From Fomitopsis serialis (lineage: Eukaryota; Basidiomycota; Agaricomycetes; Polyporales; Fomitopsidaceae), in assembly GCF_022376445.1 (NCBI RefSeq), contig NW_025954976.1, forward strand, positions 372,001 through 436,000: a DNA stretch of 64,000 nucleotides. The letters are read 5' to 3'. Position 1 is the first letter of the stretch, and every line of letters begins with the position of its first letter. Below, in pieces: positions 1-11,960 of the stretch. A model generated the notes under the pieces. The model was not told where the DNA came from and did not search any database. It saw only the letters and a program-made list of their open reading frames with translations. The translations under genes and the position numbers were made by a program.

Positions 1-3000
1 CGACCATATTGACTGGTCGGAGAGCGTGGTCGTGTATGGGATTGTGGGGATCCTCACCCTATCTCTGGTATTTGTTCCATTATGTCAGATCGTGTTCCGA
101 GCCATTGACCATGCTGTCTAGCGTCGTACTTGCTCGTAATTTCAGCGCGGACGGAGGTCGGCCACTGTGAGCCTTCCGCTTGTGACTGACGTAGACTTTG
201 CTTACACTGGCACAGTACTTGACCCTAGACACGCCGTATACAGCGTAAAGGGGATTACGTCCATACCGCTTGCCGAGGACCGTGCTCGTCCAATCCTATC
301 CACTCTCGCCGTTCGCAACAGCACCGATGCCCGCGGCTCTCTTGCACCTCCCTCCTCCAGGCCAGACACACCTTCTGTCGACGCAGAACTCCTCCATGCA
401 TCACAACGTACACCTGCTGAGACACTGTTCTCAGCAAGCTCAGTCATATCTCCCAACAACGGAGGGACGTCCTCTCCCCGCGTGACGTTTGCAGCAGAGC
501 CCAGCATCAAGATCATGTCACCACAGACGTCTCACGAGTTTAAGGTACATGCTCAAGGTGTAAATGAAGGTGCTCCCCTTCGCCGTCCTCGTCTGTGATG
601 TCCGTCGCGTCGTCCGCTCCATCTTCGACGTTTACAACGAACACCGAGTCGGTGGCGAAGACCCTAGCGGCGCGCCTCTCGTTCTGGAATCGGCTGCCCA
701 GGCGGACTTCTGCTGCCGCAACTTCGTCAGAGCAACACGGTGCGGAGGAGGAGCCTGAGACAGAGACAGACGCGGACAAGGATCATGCGCGCCTTTCTCT
801 GGACAATATGATGAAGGAGAATAATGACGAACCCGCACAAATCGTGGAGTCCATACTGCAAACGACTGCTCCCGCGCCTGCCACGCAGGAGGAGAAGCGC
901 GGCGAGCTGGAGGACAAGGTACTGCGCGAAGTTATCCGGGAGTACACGAAGGGCGGCATGTACTTTGCGTATGCTTTCGGTAGGCACAAACGTTTGTATA
1001 TACGCGGGATGTGTTACAGACTTGTTGCAGATGTCACTAGGTCCCTGCAGCACAAACACGAGATGATCGCGAAGGCGCACACGCAGAATGCGCTGCTTAA
1101 GGAGCTCAATGCCCTAAATGAGGAGAAGACGCTCGGACCAATTGGCGAGAATGTCGAGGTGCTCGATGAGCCCTCGCCCACTCTTCCTCTGTGGCGCAGA
1201 GTGGATCGTCAGTTCTGGTGGAATGAATGGCTCTCAAAGCCGTTCATCGACGCCGGGGTAAATTCAAAGCCCTATACAATGAATGACCGCTAACTGCGCA
1301 TGACGCAGGTGCACCCATACGTGCTGCCTGTTATGCAAGGCTACTATCAAATTGCATCGTTCCACGTCCCCCGAGAACCGGTGGCGGCGGAGGAGGGCGA
1401 CGCGGCTCTCGTCGACTATGTTGTTGTGTCAAGAAGGTCAAGGGACCGTGCCGGCCTGAGATATCAGCGTCGAGGGATCGACGAGGATGCCAACGTAGCG
1501 AATTTTGTAGAGACGGAGACCATCATGCGCGTAGAGGTCAGTCATGCTTTGACAGCCGTGCCTGATCTCGACGGTCTCATCGTTGCGAATCTCAGCGCGA
1601 AGGCTTCTCGAACGTCTTCAGCCACGTTCAAATCCGCGGATCTAGTACGTATCCTTTGTACGCAAGAAAGCCTATGACTCATGAGCATCGCGTTTCCAGT
1701 ACCTCTGTACTGGAAGCAGGAAGGGTATAGCCTTAAGCCTGCTCCCCAGCTTGCACCTGACAGGACCCACGACCAAAACCTCGATGCCATCCGCCGGCAT
1801 TTCCAGAAGACATTAGCGGTATATGGGCCTCATGTATGTTCACCCTTCCATTAGGACTTGTTGTTGATGTTCACATTCATCCACAGAACATCATCAACCT
1901 TGCCGAACAGCACGGCAAGGAAGCACAGGTCACTGACGCCTATCGTGACTATGTGAAAGAGCTCGATGACAAGCGGATACAGTAAGCAGCCTTCTATTTT
2001 GTTTTTCGTCAGGCGTGTGACGACGTGTATAGGTACCATACGTACGACTTCCATGCGGAAACGAAGGGGATGAAGTCAGTGCTTTCTTCAGCTTTTTCGG
2101 GCGCCGCTCATGAAACAGATATGAGAATATTTCGAATCTCATCGCCCAACTAGAGCGCGTGTTTGAGAATCAGGGGTATGTCGGTCAGACACTTTGACTA
2201 CTGACTGGCATAATGACCTCGCTTGTTGGCCAGCTACTTCTGGATCTCGAACAACACCATAATGTCCCGCCAGAACGGCGTGTATCGGGTGAATTGTATT
2301 GACTGCTTAGATCGGACGAATGTAGTGGAGGTGAGTGACGTTCAGGCGCGTCAGGAAGCATAACCCCGGAGCTAATGTCCTGCAGTCGGCATTCGCACGC
2401 CACGTATTGAATCGCCAGCTCGGTGCCGTGGCGCTGCTTGACCCTTCAGAGGACAAACCACCCGAACAGAAACTGACATAGTCTTCAATGATGGTAGGCC
2501 TGTTTTTTGAACATATGATGATGCTGACCACGAGCTAGTTTGGGCGAATAATGGTGATGCCATTAGTCGCGAATAGTGAGCAATACGGAAACCCGTGTCA
2601 CACCTGTCTAATTCATTACCTATCAGCGCTGGTACCTCTGCCCTCAAGGTCAGGCTTACCAAAGACATTGCGGGGCTTCTCATGTCATTTATAGGGCGAC
2701 TACACTAGAACGGGCAAGCGCGACCTAACGGTATGTGAATGATGGTGTCAACTCCCTAGCGAGGTAGCATATCCTCGAGGTCACATACCTTGCGCTGAAC
2801 TTGTGGCAGGATGTACGCCTCGACCTTCGCAGACTGGTTCAGTCAAGCGGTGATCGACTACATGCTGGGCAACCGCACAATTTCCGTGTTCGCGGAATTC
2901 TTGAACAAGCTGCAGTCGAGCGACCCGCGGGACCTCATACGCATCTCGAAGATCCGGGCGGATGCCATTGCAACATGGTGTCTCGTGTGCTATCCGAGGG

Positions 3001-3956
3001 GAGCGCTTGTGTCCGGATGGACGGTGTTCTCGCCCACGGAGTTGAACACAAAGGTCGGGGATAAGTTTGAGGAGAAGGTGTTATTGTTGGTGAGTGCCAA
3101 CGTTTGTCGTACCGACAATGAACCTGAGGGCGGCATCTAGACGATGAAGGCTCTATATATCATAGTGAGCTGTCTTATGTTCTGAAACCCGTGATATCTG
3201 CTTATGCAGAATGCAGAGTTATGACTATACTCTGGAAAAGGTCAAAATGTATACCCGTGTACCATTGAAGGATATAGAGAAGGTCACAAAAGGTTGTTAT
3301 GCTGTCTCCGTCTTTGAACGCTGCTGACATTTTGTGTTAAGGCGCCTACATATTGTCACCCCTAGAAGAGGCTAGCCGTGACCCTGAACAAAACTCCGGT
3401 TTCGTCATCACCTGGCGTAATGTAGGCCAAGACACTCGTGTCACAAGCTATTCAATACGCAACAGCCTCGATCTATCTTCTCCATTAGTACCGGATCTTC
3501 CACCTCCATCGCCTCGCTGTCAAGGCGAGCGAGCGCTCCTGTGCCCGAACGCAACCTACATTGTCGTCGCTGCTGTCAAGGGCAGCCGTTCCGATCGCTG
3601 AAGGCGATTCGTCGTTTGTAGCATTCAAGATGCTGCCCATCGATCCCACCCGCATGCGTCGAGATACTGGCAGTTTCATCGAGCCTGCCGACGAGCTCTC
3701 AGGGGCGACAAATTGCAAGCAGGCAACGGACCTGATTGTGGATACGATCCGGCAGGCTTGTGTGGAAGCGGGCGGCGCGCAAGGCGATGAATTCATCGCC
3801 GAGGAGGACATCGTCAGGTATGTTTTGTGACCACTGATACAGAGGACCCTGAGCTGACTGCGCATGGGTAGCCTGGCAGATGCGCAACGCATGACAAGCG
3901 TGTACGCTAAAATGGAATACGGCGTGAAGAGATTGCTGTGGTTGGGTGGCTCATGA
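1..3956 (+). CDS. SAC/hSac2-domain phosphoinositide phosphatase, 5' end outside the window
   Basis: This is a SAC-family phosphatase that removes phosphate from phosphoinositides on internal membranes. The window opens inside the SAC fold (reading VVVYGIVGIL at about 20-55). It continues with AVYSVKGITSIPLAEDRAR (near 238-297), the signature GLRYQRRGIDEDANVANF (near 1450-1506), and the catalytic CX5R(T/S) loop NCIDCLDRTN at 2292-2321. Downstream lies an hSac2-type region (near 2811-3060 and 3220-3440), then a tail containing VAFKMLPIDP and ending at the TGA at 3954-3956. The hSac2 part suggests kinship with the INPP5F/Sac2 class rather than yeast Sac1, and no C-terminal membrane helices are seen. 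At least ten short introns are needed. One junction near 3500-3570, where the frame changes, could not be placed exactly. The family call is firm; the substrate is inferred. Confidence 0.88.
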
Positions 3957-4468
3957 TGAGCGCTGTGCTTTATCGTACGGAAGGAAACTCGGAACCGTCG
4001 TAGTCCGTTGTATGGGTTGATCATGTAGTTTTATTGCACGGACATCTGAGGCTTTAGGTGCCATTGCGTTTCATGGTGGATGCATACCGGTGGCATGATA
4101 TGATAGCATTAATAATCAAGTGTAAGTTTCGGAGTTGATTATGTAAGCGTGGCGAGGAGAGCTTCGGTGGGCGCTTGTGCGAGGTAGCTAGCCTGCATCC
4201 AGCACGCCGGCGGGGAGAGAACCCTGCAAAGCCGCTCGCAGCAACGTCTCCAGGCAGAGGACTTGCTTTTCTGGCCGTGTTTCCCAGAATCCAGTGCGTT
4301 CTGCTCCTCAGCCTCCTTGAAGCCATGCCCTGCCGTCACTCCAGGCGTTGTGCGAGCTGACGAATCCCGTTCCCAGGTAATCCTCGTGCCGTGCATGCAC
4401 CAGCGGGCTCTTGGTCTTTAAATCGTACTTGGAGCCTGACATAGTCTCATCCACTTCTCTGACTCGCC
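3957..4468. other. Intergenic region, SAC phosphatase to DHHC gene
   Basis: This 512-base spacer lies between two genes on the same strand. It should hold the 3' UTR of the phosphatase and the promoter and 5' UTR of the palmitoyltransferase. No RNA gene, repeat or convincing coding exon was recognised in it. Confidence 0.6.
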
Positions 4469-6981
4469 ATGGCGACACCACATTCATTACCAACTACGTC
4501 TCACCGCACCAGCCTCCAGCTGCCGTTCGCGCCGACCCCGAGTCCGAGCCAGCAGAGGTTCTCCATCAACATGACCCGACCAAGCAGCGGGAGCTTTTCG
4601 GGGAGTGCACCACCGAGCCGTCCAAGCTCTACAGATCTATCGCGCTCGCGTTTTACGCACAGCGTGAGCCACATTGGCGAGTCTGGGGTACCACCCACGG
4701 GTCTGCCTCCTTCCGTTTCTTCCCCTCCCCTCCAGCTCCGACCACCTGTGCGTCCTTCGTCTCACGCGGGAGGCATCCTTCCTCCTGCATCTTTCTTTCA
4801 CCCCTCGCGCCCCAGCTATCCCCCACCTTCCCCCACCACTCCCAACATGCGTCCATCAAGTGTCGGGTCTGCGATATCCGCCGACCTACCAATGATCATG
4901 GACTCCGTGCGCCTCAGTCGACTCTCGGAAGATCATGATGCCTCTGAAGCCACGGATAGCGTAGGGCATTCCACCATGCAAGGCGCGAACGCACCCATGA
5001 GCCCAACGTCGAGGACAGCAACGGTGAAGGCCAGTAGAGAACCGCTACTCCCCATCGGACCCGGGCCGCGCAGACCCTCGTTGAATACCCAGATGGCCCC
5101 ATATGGGACGCACGACGGGACCCTCAGCCCGAGCGGAATGTTGCGCGGGAGTTTCGAGAAGATATTCAAACGCGGGATAAGCAGCGACGGGAGCCGGCGC
5201 TCGCCGGCGCACACGAGCCCGACGAGCCCGCTTGGTCTCACCGTGCCCCAGACAAACGCACGGTCAGGCCAAACGTCCCCGGTCTCGCCTGCGACGGCTG
5301 CGCGGATGACGTTCGAGTTGAACGTGCAGACACGACGGAAACAGAGTCCGTCCCCACAGCCTGACGACTCGTCCTCCTCGCATTCGCTGGACTTCAACCC
5401 CGCTCCGCCAAATATCAGCCCGCCACTCGCCGCGACACCCGCAGTGGATGCGCGCACAGGGAAGCCTGTGCGTAATTGGCAGCGATATCCATCAAGAAAT
5501 CGATTCTTCTTGAATGGACACATCCTCACGGGAGGAGACGCCCCCTGGGCGTTCGTGGCATCGCTGACGGTCGTGCTCGGGATTACTGGCGTATGGTTCG
5601 GGACGACGTGCGTATGGTGGTGGCAGAACGAGAGCGCGGCAGTAGCGATACTAGGCGCGTACATGTGTCTCCTAACGATCTCCAGCATGGCTGCTACGGT
5701 GCGTCGTGCGCGCGGCGGGTTGGTGGGTTCCCGGCTGATGCTGACGCGCGTTTGGCTGCTCAGGCGTTTAGGGACCCGGGCATTCTACCGAGGAATTTGG
5801 ACCCTGACCCGCCGTACGCTGCGCAGATGTCGAGTGAGAGCGTGCGCGCACCTTTGCCTCGCGACATCAGGATCCGTTCGGAGACGTAAGTGGCGCACGT
5901 TTTGCGGGGAGGTGATTGCTGATCGCATGTCAACTCAGGGTGCGAACGAAATACTGCCAAACGTGCAGAACATACCGACCACCACGGTCGAGTCATTGTA
6001 AAATGGTGCGTGTTTGCGGAGCAGCTGTCCAGAGAGAAAGCCTGAGCCTGAGATGTTACGTTCCAGTGCGACAACTGCGTGGAGGGGTGCGACCATCATT
6101 GCCAGTGGGTGAACAACTGCGTCGGGAAACGCAACTATACCACTTTTTTCACTTTTCTTACATCTGCTGTGAGTTTCGTGTTTCATATATGCCTGCGATG
6201 TCTTTATCACGTCACACCGCCACAATTTCGACTACTGTGATGCTAAACGCTGTCATACTAACCTTTTGGGCACTGCCACTGCTGCAGGTTGCAACCTTGA
6301 TCCTCGTGATCTGCTCGACTGCTATCCATTTGTACCTCCTTACTCGCTCACCATATCGGCTTAGTTTTCGGGAGGCGCTGCAAACACCTGACGGCGCTGG
6401 GAGCGCTGCAGCGTTCGTGATGTCGTTATTAGTGATTTGGCCTGTCATGGCTCTGTTGCTGTATCATTCGCGGGTAAGTGCTCTGTTCACAGCTTCACAA
6501 CTCACATGTTGCCAAGTCGAACATAAGTTTGCTGATGGACATTTGTCACCGGGCGACAGTTGCTGCTGTTGAATGTCACAACTATCGAGCAGGTGCGTTT
6601 GGGTATTCACGTCCAGTGAGAGCGAATATACTACTGATCGCGGTCGTGCAGATACGCAACCAGGCGCACAAGTCATTGTTTCCGGGGCCGGCGCCTGTCA
6701 ACCCGTTTTCGCATGGCTCTTGGCGACGCAACCTCGTGTATGTGCTGAGCCGACCAGCAGGGTACTCGTGGCTAGATGCAGCGGCGGTCGCGACTGAGGA
6801 CAGGCGAGAGGTGAACCCGGATTGTTGCGGGATGCGGAAGGTGGAAGTGCGGCTGGTGACGCGTGGACAGAGGCGATGGAGGAGGGCCGGGGGAAGGTGC
6901 AATGACAGTGGGGTTCGACTCGATAGATATATGCATGGATCAAACATGGATGGTAATACGGCTCGCGCTGCAGTTCTGTGA
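4469..6981 (+). CDS. ERF2: Erf2-like DHHC-type protein S-palmitoyltransferase
   Basis: This enzyme attaches palmitate to cysteines of membrane proteins; Erf2 of yeast, with Erf4, modifies Ras at the ER. The ATG at 4469 opens a long Ser/Pro-rich cytosolic N-terminus of about 330 residues. Two membrane helices follow (near 5550-5700). After introns comes the Cys-rich block [17 protein letters not shown] (near 5950-6000), then [17 protein letters not shown], whose DHHC is encoded at 6091-6102. Two more helices follow (near 6240-6470). The TTxE motif (reading [12 protein letters not shown]) is completed across an intron near 6570-6670. The stop is at 6979-6981. Four helices with a cytosolic DHHC loop between the second and third match the family. 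The N-terminus is longer than in yeast Erf2, as is common in agaricomycetes. No partner subunit is seen nearby. Confidence 0.9.
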
Positions 6982-8280
6982 TAGGTATTATACGGTACAT
7001 TATTTTTTGTAGTACATATGGTATCTTCGACTGATACTGACATTTGACATTTGGTTCTGCTCGGGCAATGTTAGCCGTGTTTTGTTCTCGACACGACGCT
7101 CGCTTGGAGGGGCCTTCTCGGTGCCTGAAGGGACTCTTCGACATCCATGCTTGCCGGATGCTCGTCTGCTTGCACGGCAAAGAGAGCCAGAGACCGATAC
7201 ATCCGACGGATGCTTGTGCTTGCGGGTCCGGGGCAGACTGAAAATGGGACTGCGCCGTTTCGAGGGAGCGAAAGGCGGGCCTGACGAGTCGATCTGGTGC
7301 CTGACGAGCGCCTGAGATTGATAACCGCCAGATGTAATTGAATGTTGCGATCAGGAGTGGAACGACTTCGGTGTTCTACGCGCCGTGGAAGGCAATCTAC
7401 TTAGGGGCGTGTGGTACGGTGCAAGGACGCGCACGGAGGATTTTTCTGATAGCGGAATGCCGTGCAATTTTCTGGGGTGGACGGCGAGCATGCGTGCGGT
7501 GTACGTACGCGCTCGCAGGCCAGGCGGGGGCGCCGCCGCTGCCCACGACGGCGGATGGTGGGCGCGGGCGTGGGCGGCGGTGATCAGGAGCAGGTGGCGG
7601 CGCGCAGAAACGTCGGGGGCTGGCTGATGGATCGGGCTGGCTGGAGGCTGCGCTGATGTGGCCAAGATGCGCCCCCGAGATCGGGCGATGGGATCGCATG
7701 ATGACACGGGCCGATGACGCGGGTGTCGCAGTGTCCCAGATCCCCGACGTTCCAGCGGCGCCCGACCGAGGATGTGCGTCGGCCCCCCGCCGTCGCGCGA
7801 GTGTTGGGCAGGCGGCTGCAGTGAGGGGTGTGGCCAAGCATGCGCGCACGCGGACGGGACAGGGCCGGGGACACGCGGGGCGGTGCATGCTCAACGCGCA
7901 GCACGCGGGCAGACGCACAACGGGCCCCCCATATCGGGCACAACGATCGCCCATTGGTCGTGGGAGACGGCACCGCTCGGCAGGACAAGAGGCAGATGAC
8001 GTAGGGAGTGCTCACGTGGCGGCGCTGAGTTTGAAAGGCGTGTTGAGCTTGAAACGGAAAGGGAGGGCGCGTTCGGCATCGCGTCGCCCCTCCCACCCGA
8101 CCTCACTGCAGAGACGCGCCAGACAGCGAGCAGCGCACAACGGCGCCGGCGGATCGCGAGCACGACGACCAGGTGCGTGTCTGCGAGTGCGTGTGCCGCG
8201 CGCGCGGTGTGGCGGAGGCTGATCGAGCGCTGGGCAGGCTTGGGGACAAGGATAATAATCAGTGACATTTATAATCTGGG
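6982..8280. other. GC-rich intergenic region upstream of the Zn2Cys6 gene
   Basis: About 1.3 kb separates the DHHC gene from the transcription-factor gene. It is strongly GC-rich from about 7400 and holds several long open frames on both strands (for example 7397-7954 on the minus strand). Their Arg/Pro/Ala-biased translations show no motif and look like by-products of GC content. It probably contains the regulator's promoter and a long 5' leader. No RNA gene was recognised. Confidence 0.5.
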
Positions 8281-11200
8281 ATGGACCCTAGTCCGAAGCC
8301 GGCCAGTGCCCCTCCCCACAACTCTAACAGCACCCACGACGGCGCTGATACGCACCAGCCAAAGCCGAGGAAGTCGCGGAACAAGCAGCCGTCCGCTCTC
8401 CCTCGCACAACCGACCCCCCGGACAACCCGGACGGCCGCAGTAGTGCGTCTTTCATTCTCTCCTCATTCTCCGCACCAACCGCCTCCGCCCAGCGTCCCG
8501 CCTCTCCAACGTCCGCGACCAGCACCCGCCCGACGCGCCTCGCTTCACCGCCCACCTCCAGCCCTATCCCGGGCCCACCTCACCCGCATACGTGATGAAC
8601 CCGTCCTACCCAGTAAATGGCAATCCGTACCCTTCCTCGCCCTCGCCCTTCAACCAGCCGACGGCAGCCGCGTCGCCGGCCAACGGCCAGAGCCCACACC
8701 TTCCCTCGGGCATGCCGAACCACGTTACCCATTATTCTTACGCCCTCCATCATCCCTCATACCCTCAGCATGGCTACCCTTCATACCCGTCCTACCCGTC
8801 CTCGGGTATGATGCACATGTATGGCGGCTCGCAGTCCGGTCACGCCGAGAGCAGCGCGCGCAGCCCCGCCATCCCATCGCCCGTCCCGCCGTCCGCGTCC
8901 ACCGCAGGTACTAAGCGTAAAAGGAAGTCATCCGATGGTCCTTTAGATTCCAGGGCATCTAATCAAGGTCTTACAACAGATTCCAGTGGTGACATTGCGC
9001 GCTCGTCTTCGACCCAGGGCCCTTCGACCTCCGTTGTCGACACCAAGAAGCGCACCAAGACCCAGCGCGCATGCGACAGCTGCCGGAGTCGCAAGATCAG
9101 GTTGGTGTTGCGTTGTCCTCCCCGCCGCCCCCTTGGTTCTTCCTCGGCTGGTCCTCTTTCCTGCCATGTTGTATCTATTCCATACCCTCTACCTTCTTCT
9201 CGAGCGGGCTGACGCCCTCATCCGTTTCACAGATGCGATGTTCTTTCCGACAGCGAGCCGCCGGTATGCCAGCATTGCAAGCAGTACGGCTTCGAGTGCA
9301 CGTTCTTCCTTCCGATCACCGAGACGCGATTCAAGAAGAAGAAATTGGAGGAAGAGGCCGCGGCTGCGGCAGCAGACAAGGACAAGGAGGGCGAGCGGAG
9401 TACACAATCGCCACAAGCAGACAACGCGAAGAGTGGGGATGTCAGGGTGTTCGGTGCGTAGCTAGCCACTACCCTCTGTGCTGTGTATTCTAATGCCGCT
9501 CATAGGCCCCACTTCCGCGACATACATGCTGCACTCGCAAGCGATGATTTCGTCGCGCGCGTATGAATCGTTCGACATGCGATACCACCACTCTTGGGAC
9601 GTGAGCTCCAGTGGGGAGGGCGTGATTCGCGTGCATGAGCCTCAGCAGGGCGAGCTCCAGCTTGCGCTACCGAAGCCAGTCGACCTGCGGATTGAGCGAG
9701 ACGTCGTCGAGAAGCTCGTGAACGCGTACTTCACTGAAATTGCGCCTATGCTACCCATCGTGACGCGGGAAGAATTCATCGCGAGCAGTCCTCCGCCGCC
9801 AGTGCTGATGTACTCCATGTGCCTTGTCGCGGGGGCCAGTCGGGACGTGCCCCAGAATGTTTACGAGTCGATACGGTATGCCGTCAATAGCCTCATCAAG
9901 GCAGAGGACGTCATGAGCACGGCGTCGACGGTCAACATGCAGGCCTTGCTGATCTTGGCGATGTGTGGTGATTGTCACTCTCAGTTCGTACCTAATGCCC
10001 TTTCCGCTCTGTGGATTCGTCTCGGATGCTCTATCCGTATGGTGCGTGCTCCGAACAGGCTCTCTGTGGGCAAGAGACTGACTATATGCGCGCCACCTGC
10101 AGGCACAAGACCTCGGTTTCCACCGCGCAGAGTCGGTGAGGCAAAACATCGAGCTCCGGCGACGACTGTGGGGCATTTGCGTGATAAGCGACCGATGGTG
10201 AGCTTCTCTCGTGCACCGACGTCAGCTTCGATGTGTGACCGCTGACCGATCAATGCAGGATAAGTCTAACTTATGGGCATCCGTACATGATTGACGTCCA
10301 AGACTGTGATGCGCGCCTGCCGTCATCTGGGGACCCGAACGACAGGTACCTTGATGAGCTCGTTCGCTTGAGCGTCGTGCTGGGCAGGGTGATGAAAACA
10401 ATATACACGTGCGTATTGTCTGTGTGTTCCGACCGGGTCGATTCTTATATCGCTCTAGTCCTGCTGGTCTGACCGTCACCACGGACGAACAATTACATGC
10501 GCTACTAGCGGATATTGACGCATGGAAGGCCAGGCTCCCCGAGGACCTACGTTTTCACGGGCCCGACACCCCTCGGGACGCTGGTGAGTAAATCCAGCCC
10601 ATGATTTCAGGGTGAGAAGTCAGCGGGGGCGCTAATGCCTTGACAGGCCTGCTCTTCATGTTCTACGTCTGCGTGAATATTCTATTCTGGCGCGTCTTCA
10701 TGCGTATATCGTATGCGTGCCCCGCGCACCTCAAGTTTGCTCTGACCGTCGAGAAGTGGACGGAATTGGTGCAGTTGTCAGGCCAGGTGATTGATTGGCT
10801 GGACGCGCATGAGCGGCTGTACGATATTTGGTTGCTGGTCGCCTATTGTGCGACGTCGTGCGCGCTTGTTCAGGTATGCTATCCGTCTTCAATGTTGTAT
10901 TCTTACATTCACATATTATTGTTCGGAAGTATCACACATGGGCGAGGCGTCGGGACCCAGAGGCACAAATGAAGCTGAAGAAGCTCCGGGATTGTATACG
11001 GAAATGGGAGGCGTCTCTCTCGCCTGACCACATGTCAGCACGACGAAAGGCCCGTCCATGAATGGTCACAGGCTCATATTTCACCGCTTGCTGACAAGTT
11101 CATACTTATACAGAATGCGGAGATCATCGCACTCCTATACGAAGCCACGCAGGGTCAGCAGGACCACGCCGCGCAACCCGCGTTGAACCCGACAGGCGGC

Positions 11201-11960
11201 GTCACGGGCAAGCCGCCCTTGGCGAGCGGGCTCATTTTCAAGAAGGACCCGTCAAGACCGGGCGGAGGTGTCTTTGTCGCACACACGAAGCCAAGGAGGG
11301 CGAGGTCGACGAACACTTGCCGGAGGGCACGATATTAGCGGAGATACCACTGAAGGTGAGGCGCCTGCGCCTGCGGTGTCGAGCGTTGGACCAAGCAATG
11401 ACCGTGCCGTCTCGTCCGTCTCCTCCTCTGGGTATCCGGCGTGGTCGTCTGCGTCGGTAGCCGAGAGCTCGGGACAGGGCCGACAGCAGCACCAACAGTC
11501 GCATGACCCGTCGCAACAGCCCCAGGAGCAAACGCAGGAGAACGCCGCCATGGTACAGTACCCCCAGAGCGACGGGAGCTACTCGAACGTGAACCCGGTG
11601 CTGAACGATCCGTCGTTACCCGGGAACGTGCAGGTCATGAATGTGTTGGATGTGCCTCAGGCATCCAACACCCTCGAGCAGTTCGCCATCGCGGATACGG
11701 CCTTCATGGAGGGTATCCCGAACAGCATGTTCGAGTGGAGTGAGTGTTATTGACCGCGGTCGTTTTGCTATCCTTGACTTTGACTGATCGCGAACTCCGC
11801 AGACCAATGGGACCACTTCTTCGCTCGGTTCGCACCTCAGCTGCCCCAGTTCCAGCAGCAGCAGCCACAACCGCAACGGAACGATGTCGGGATGCAAAAC
11901 GCGTCCTCGCCCCAAGCGCACACGCCCCAGCAGCAGTACCATTATCCTACTGGCATGTAG
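8281..11960 (+). CDS. Zn2Cys6 transcription factor with Fungal_trans middle domain
   Basis: This is a nuclear, DNA-binding regulator of the Gal4/XlnR type. The ATG at 8281 was chosen because a 53-nt intron at 8441-8493 joins its frame cleanly to the downstream exon reading through MNPSYPVNGNPYP. The zinc cluster RACDSCRSRKIRC is split by an intron at 9101-9232 and completed by CQHCKQYGFEC, giving the canonical six cysteines. A basic/Glu linker follows, and then a Fungal_trans region (from about 9650) with the segment RLGCSIRMAQDLGFHRA assembled across an intron. The C-terminal part is Gln/Ser/Pro-rich and ends in an aromatic stretch near NQWDHFFARF. Length is about 900 residues. The middle domain is of the class found in xylanase and cellulase activators, but target genes cannot be read from the sequence. 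Confidence 0.87.

Noticed and set aside
1..121. Separate upstream gene ending at the TAG at 119-121 with a membrane helix
   Set aside because: The first frame (VVVYGIVGIL) fits the SAC domain of the following gene, and the sequence after about position 67 starts with a GT donor, so the hydrophobic reading to the TAG is an intron read-through.
8177..8914. 245-codon plus-strand open frame overlapping the Zn2Cys6 gene start
   Set aside because: The translation is low-complexity Arg/Pro/Ala. The frames used by the ATG at 8281 and the 53-nt intron give a continuous regulator N-terminus instead.
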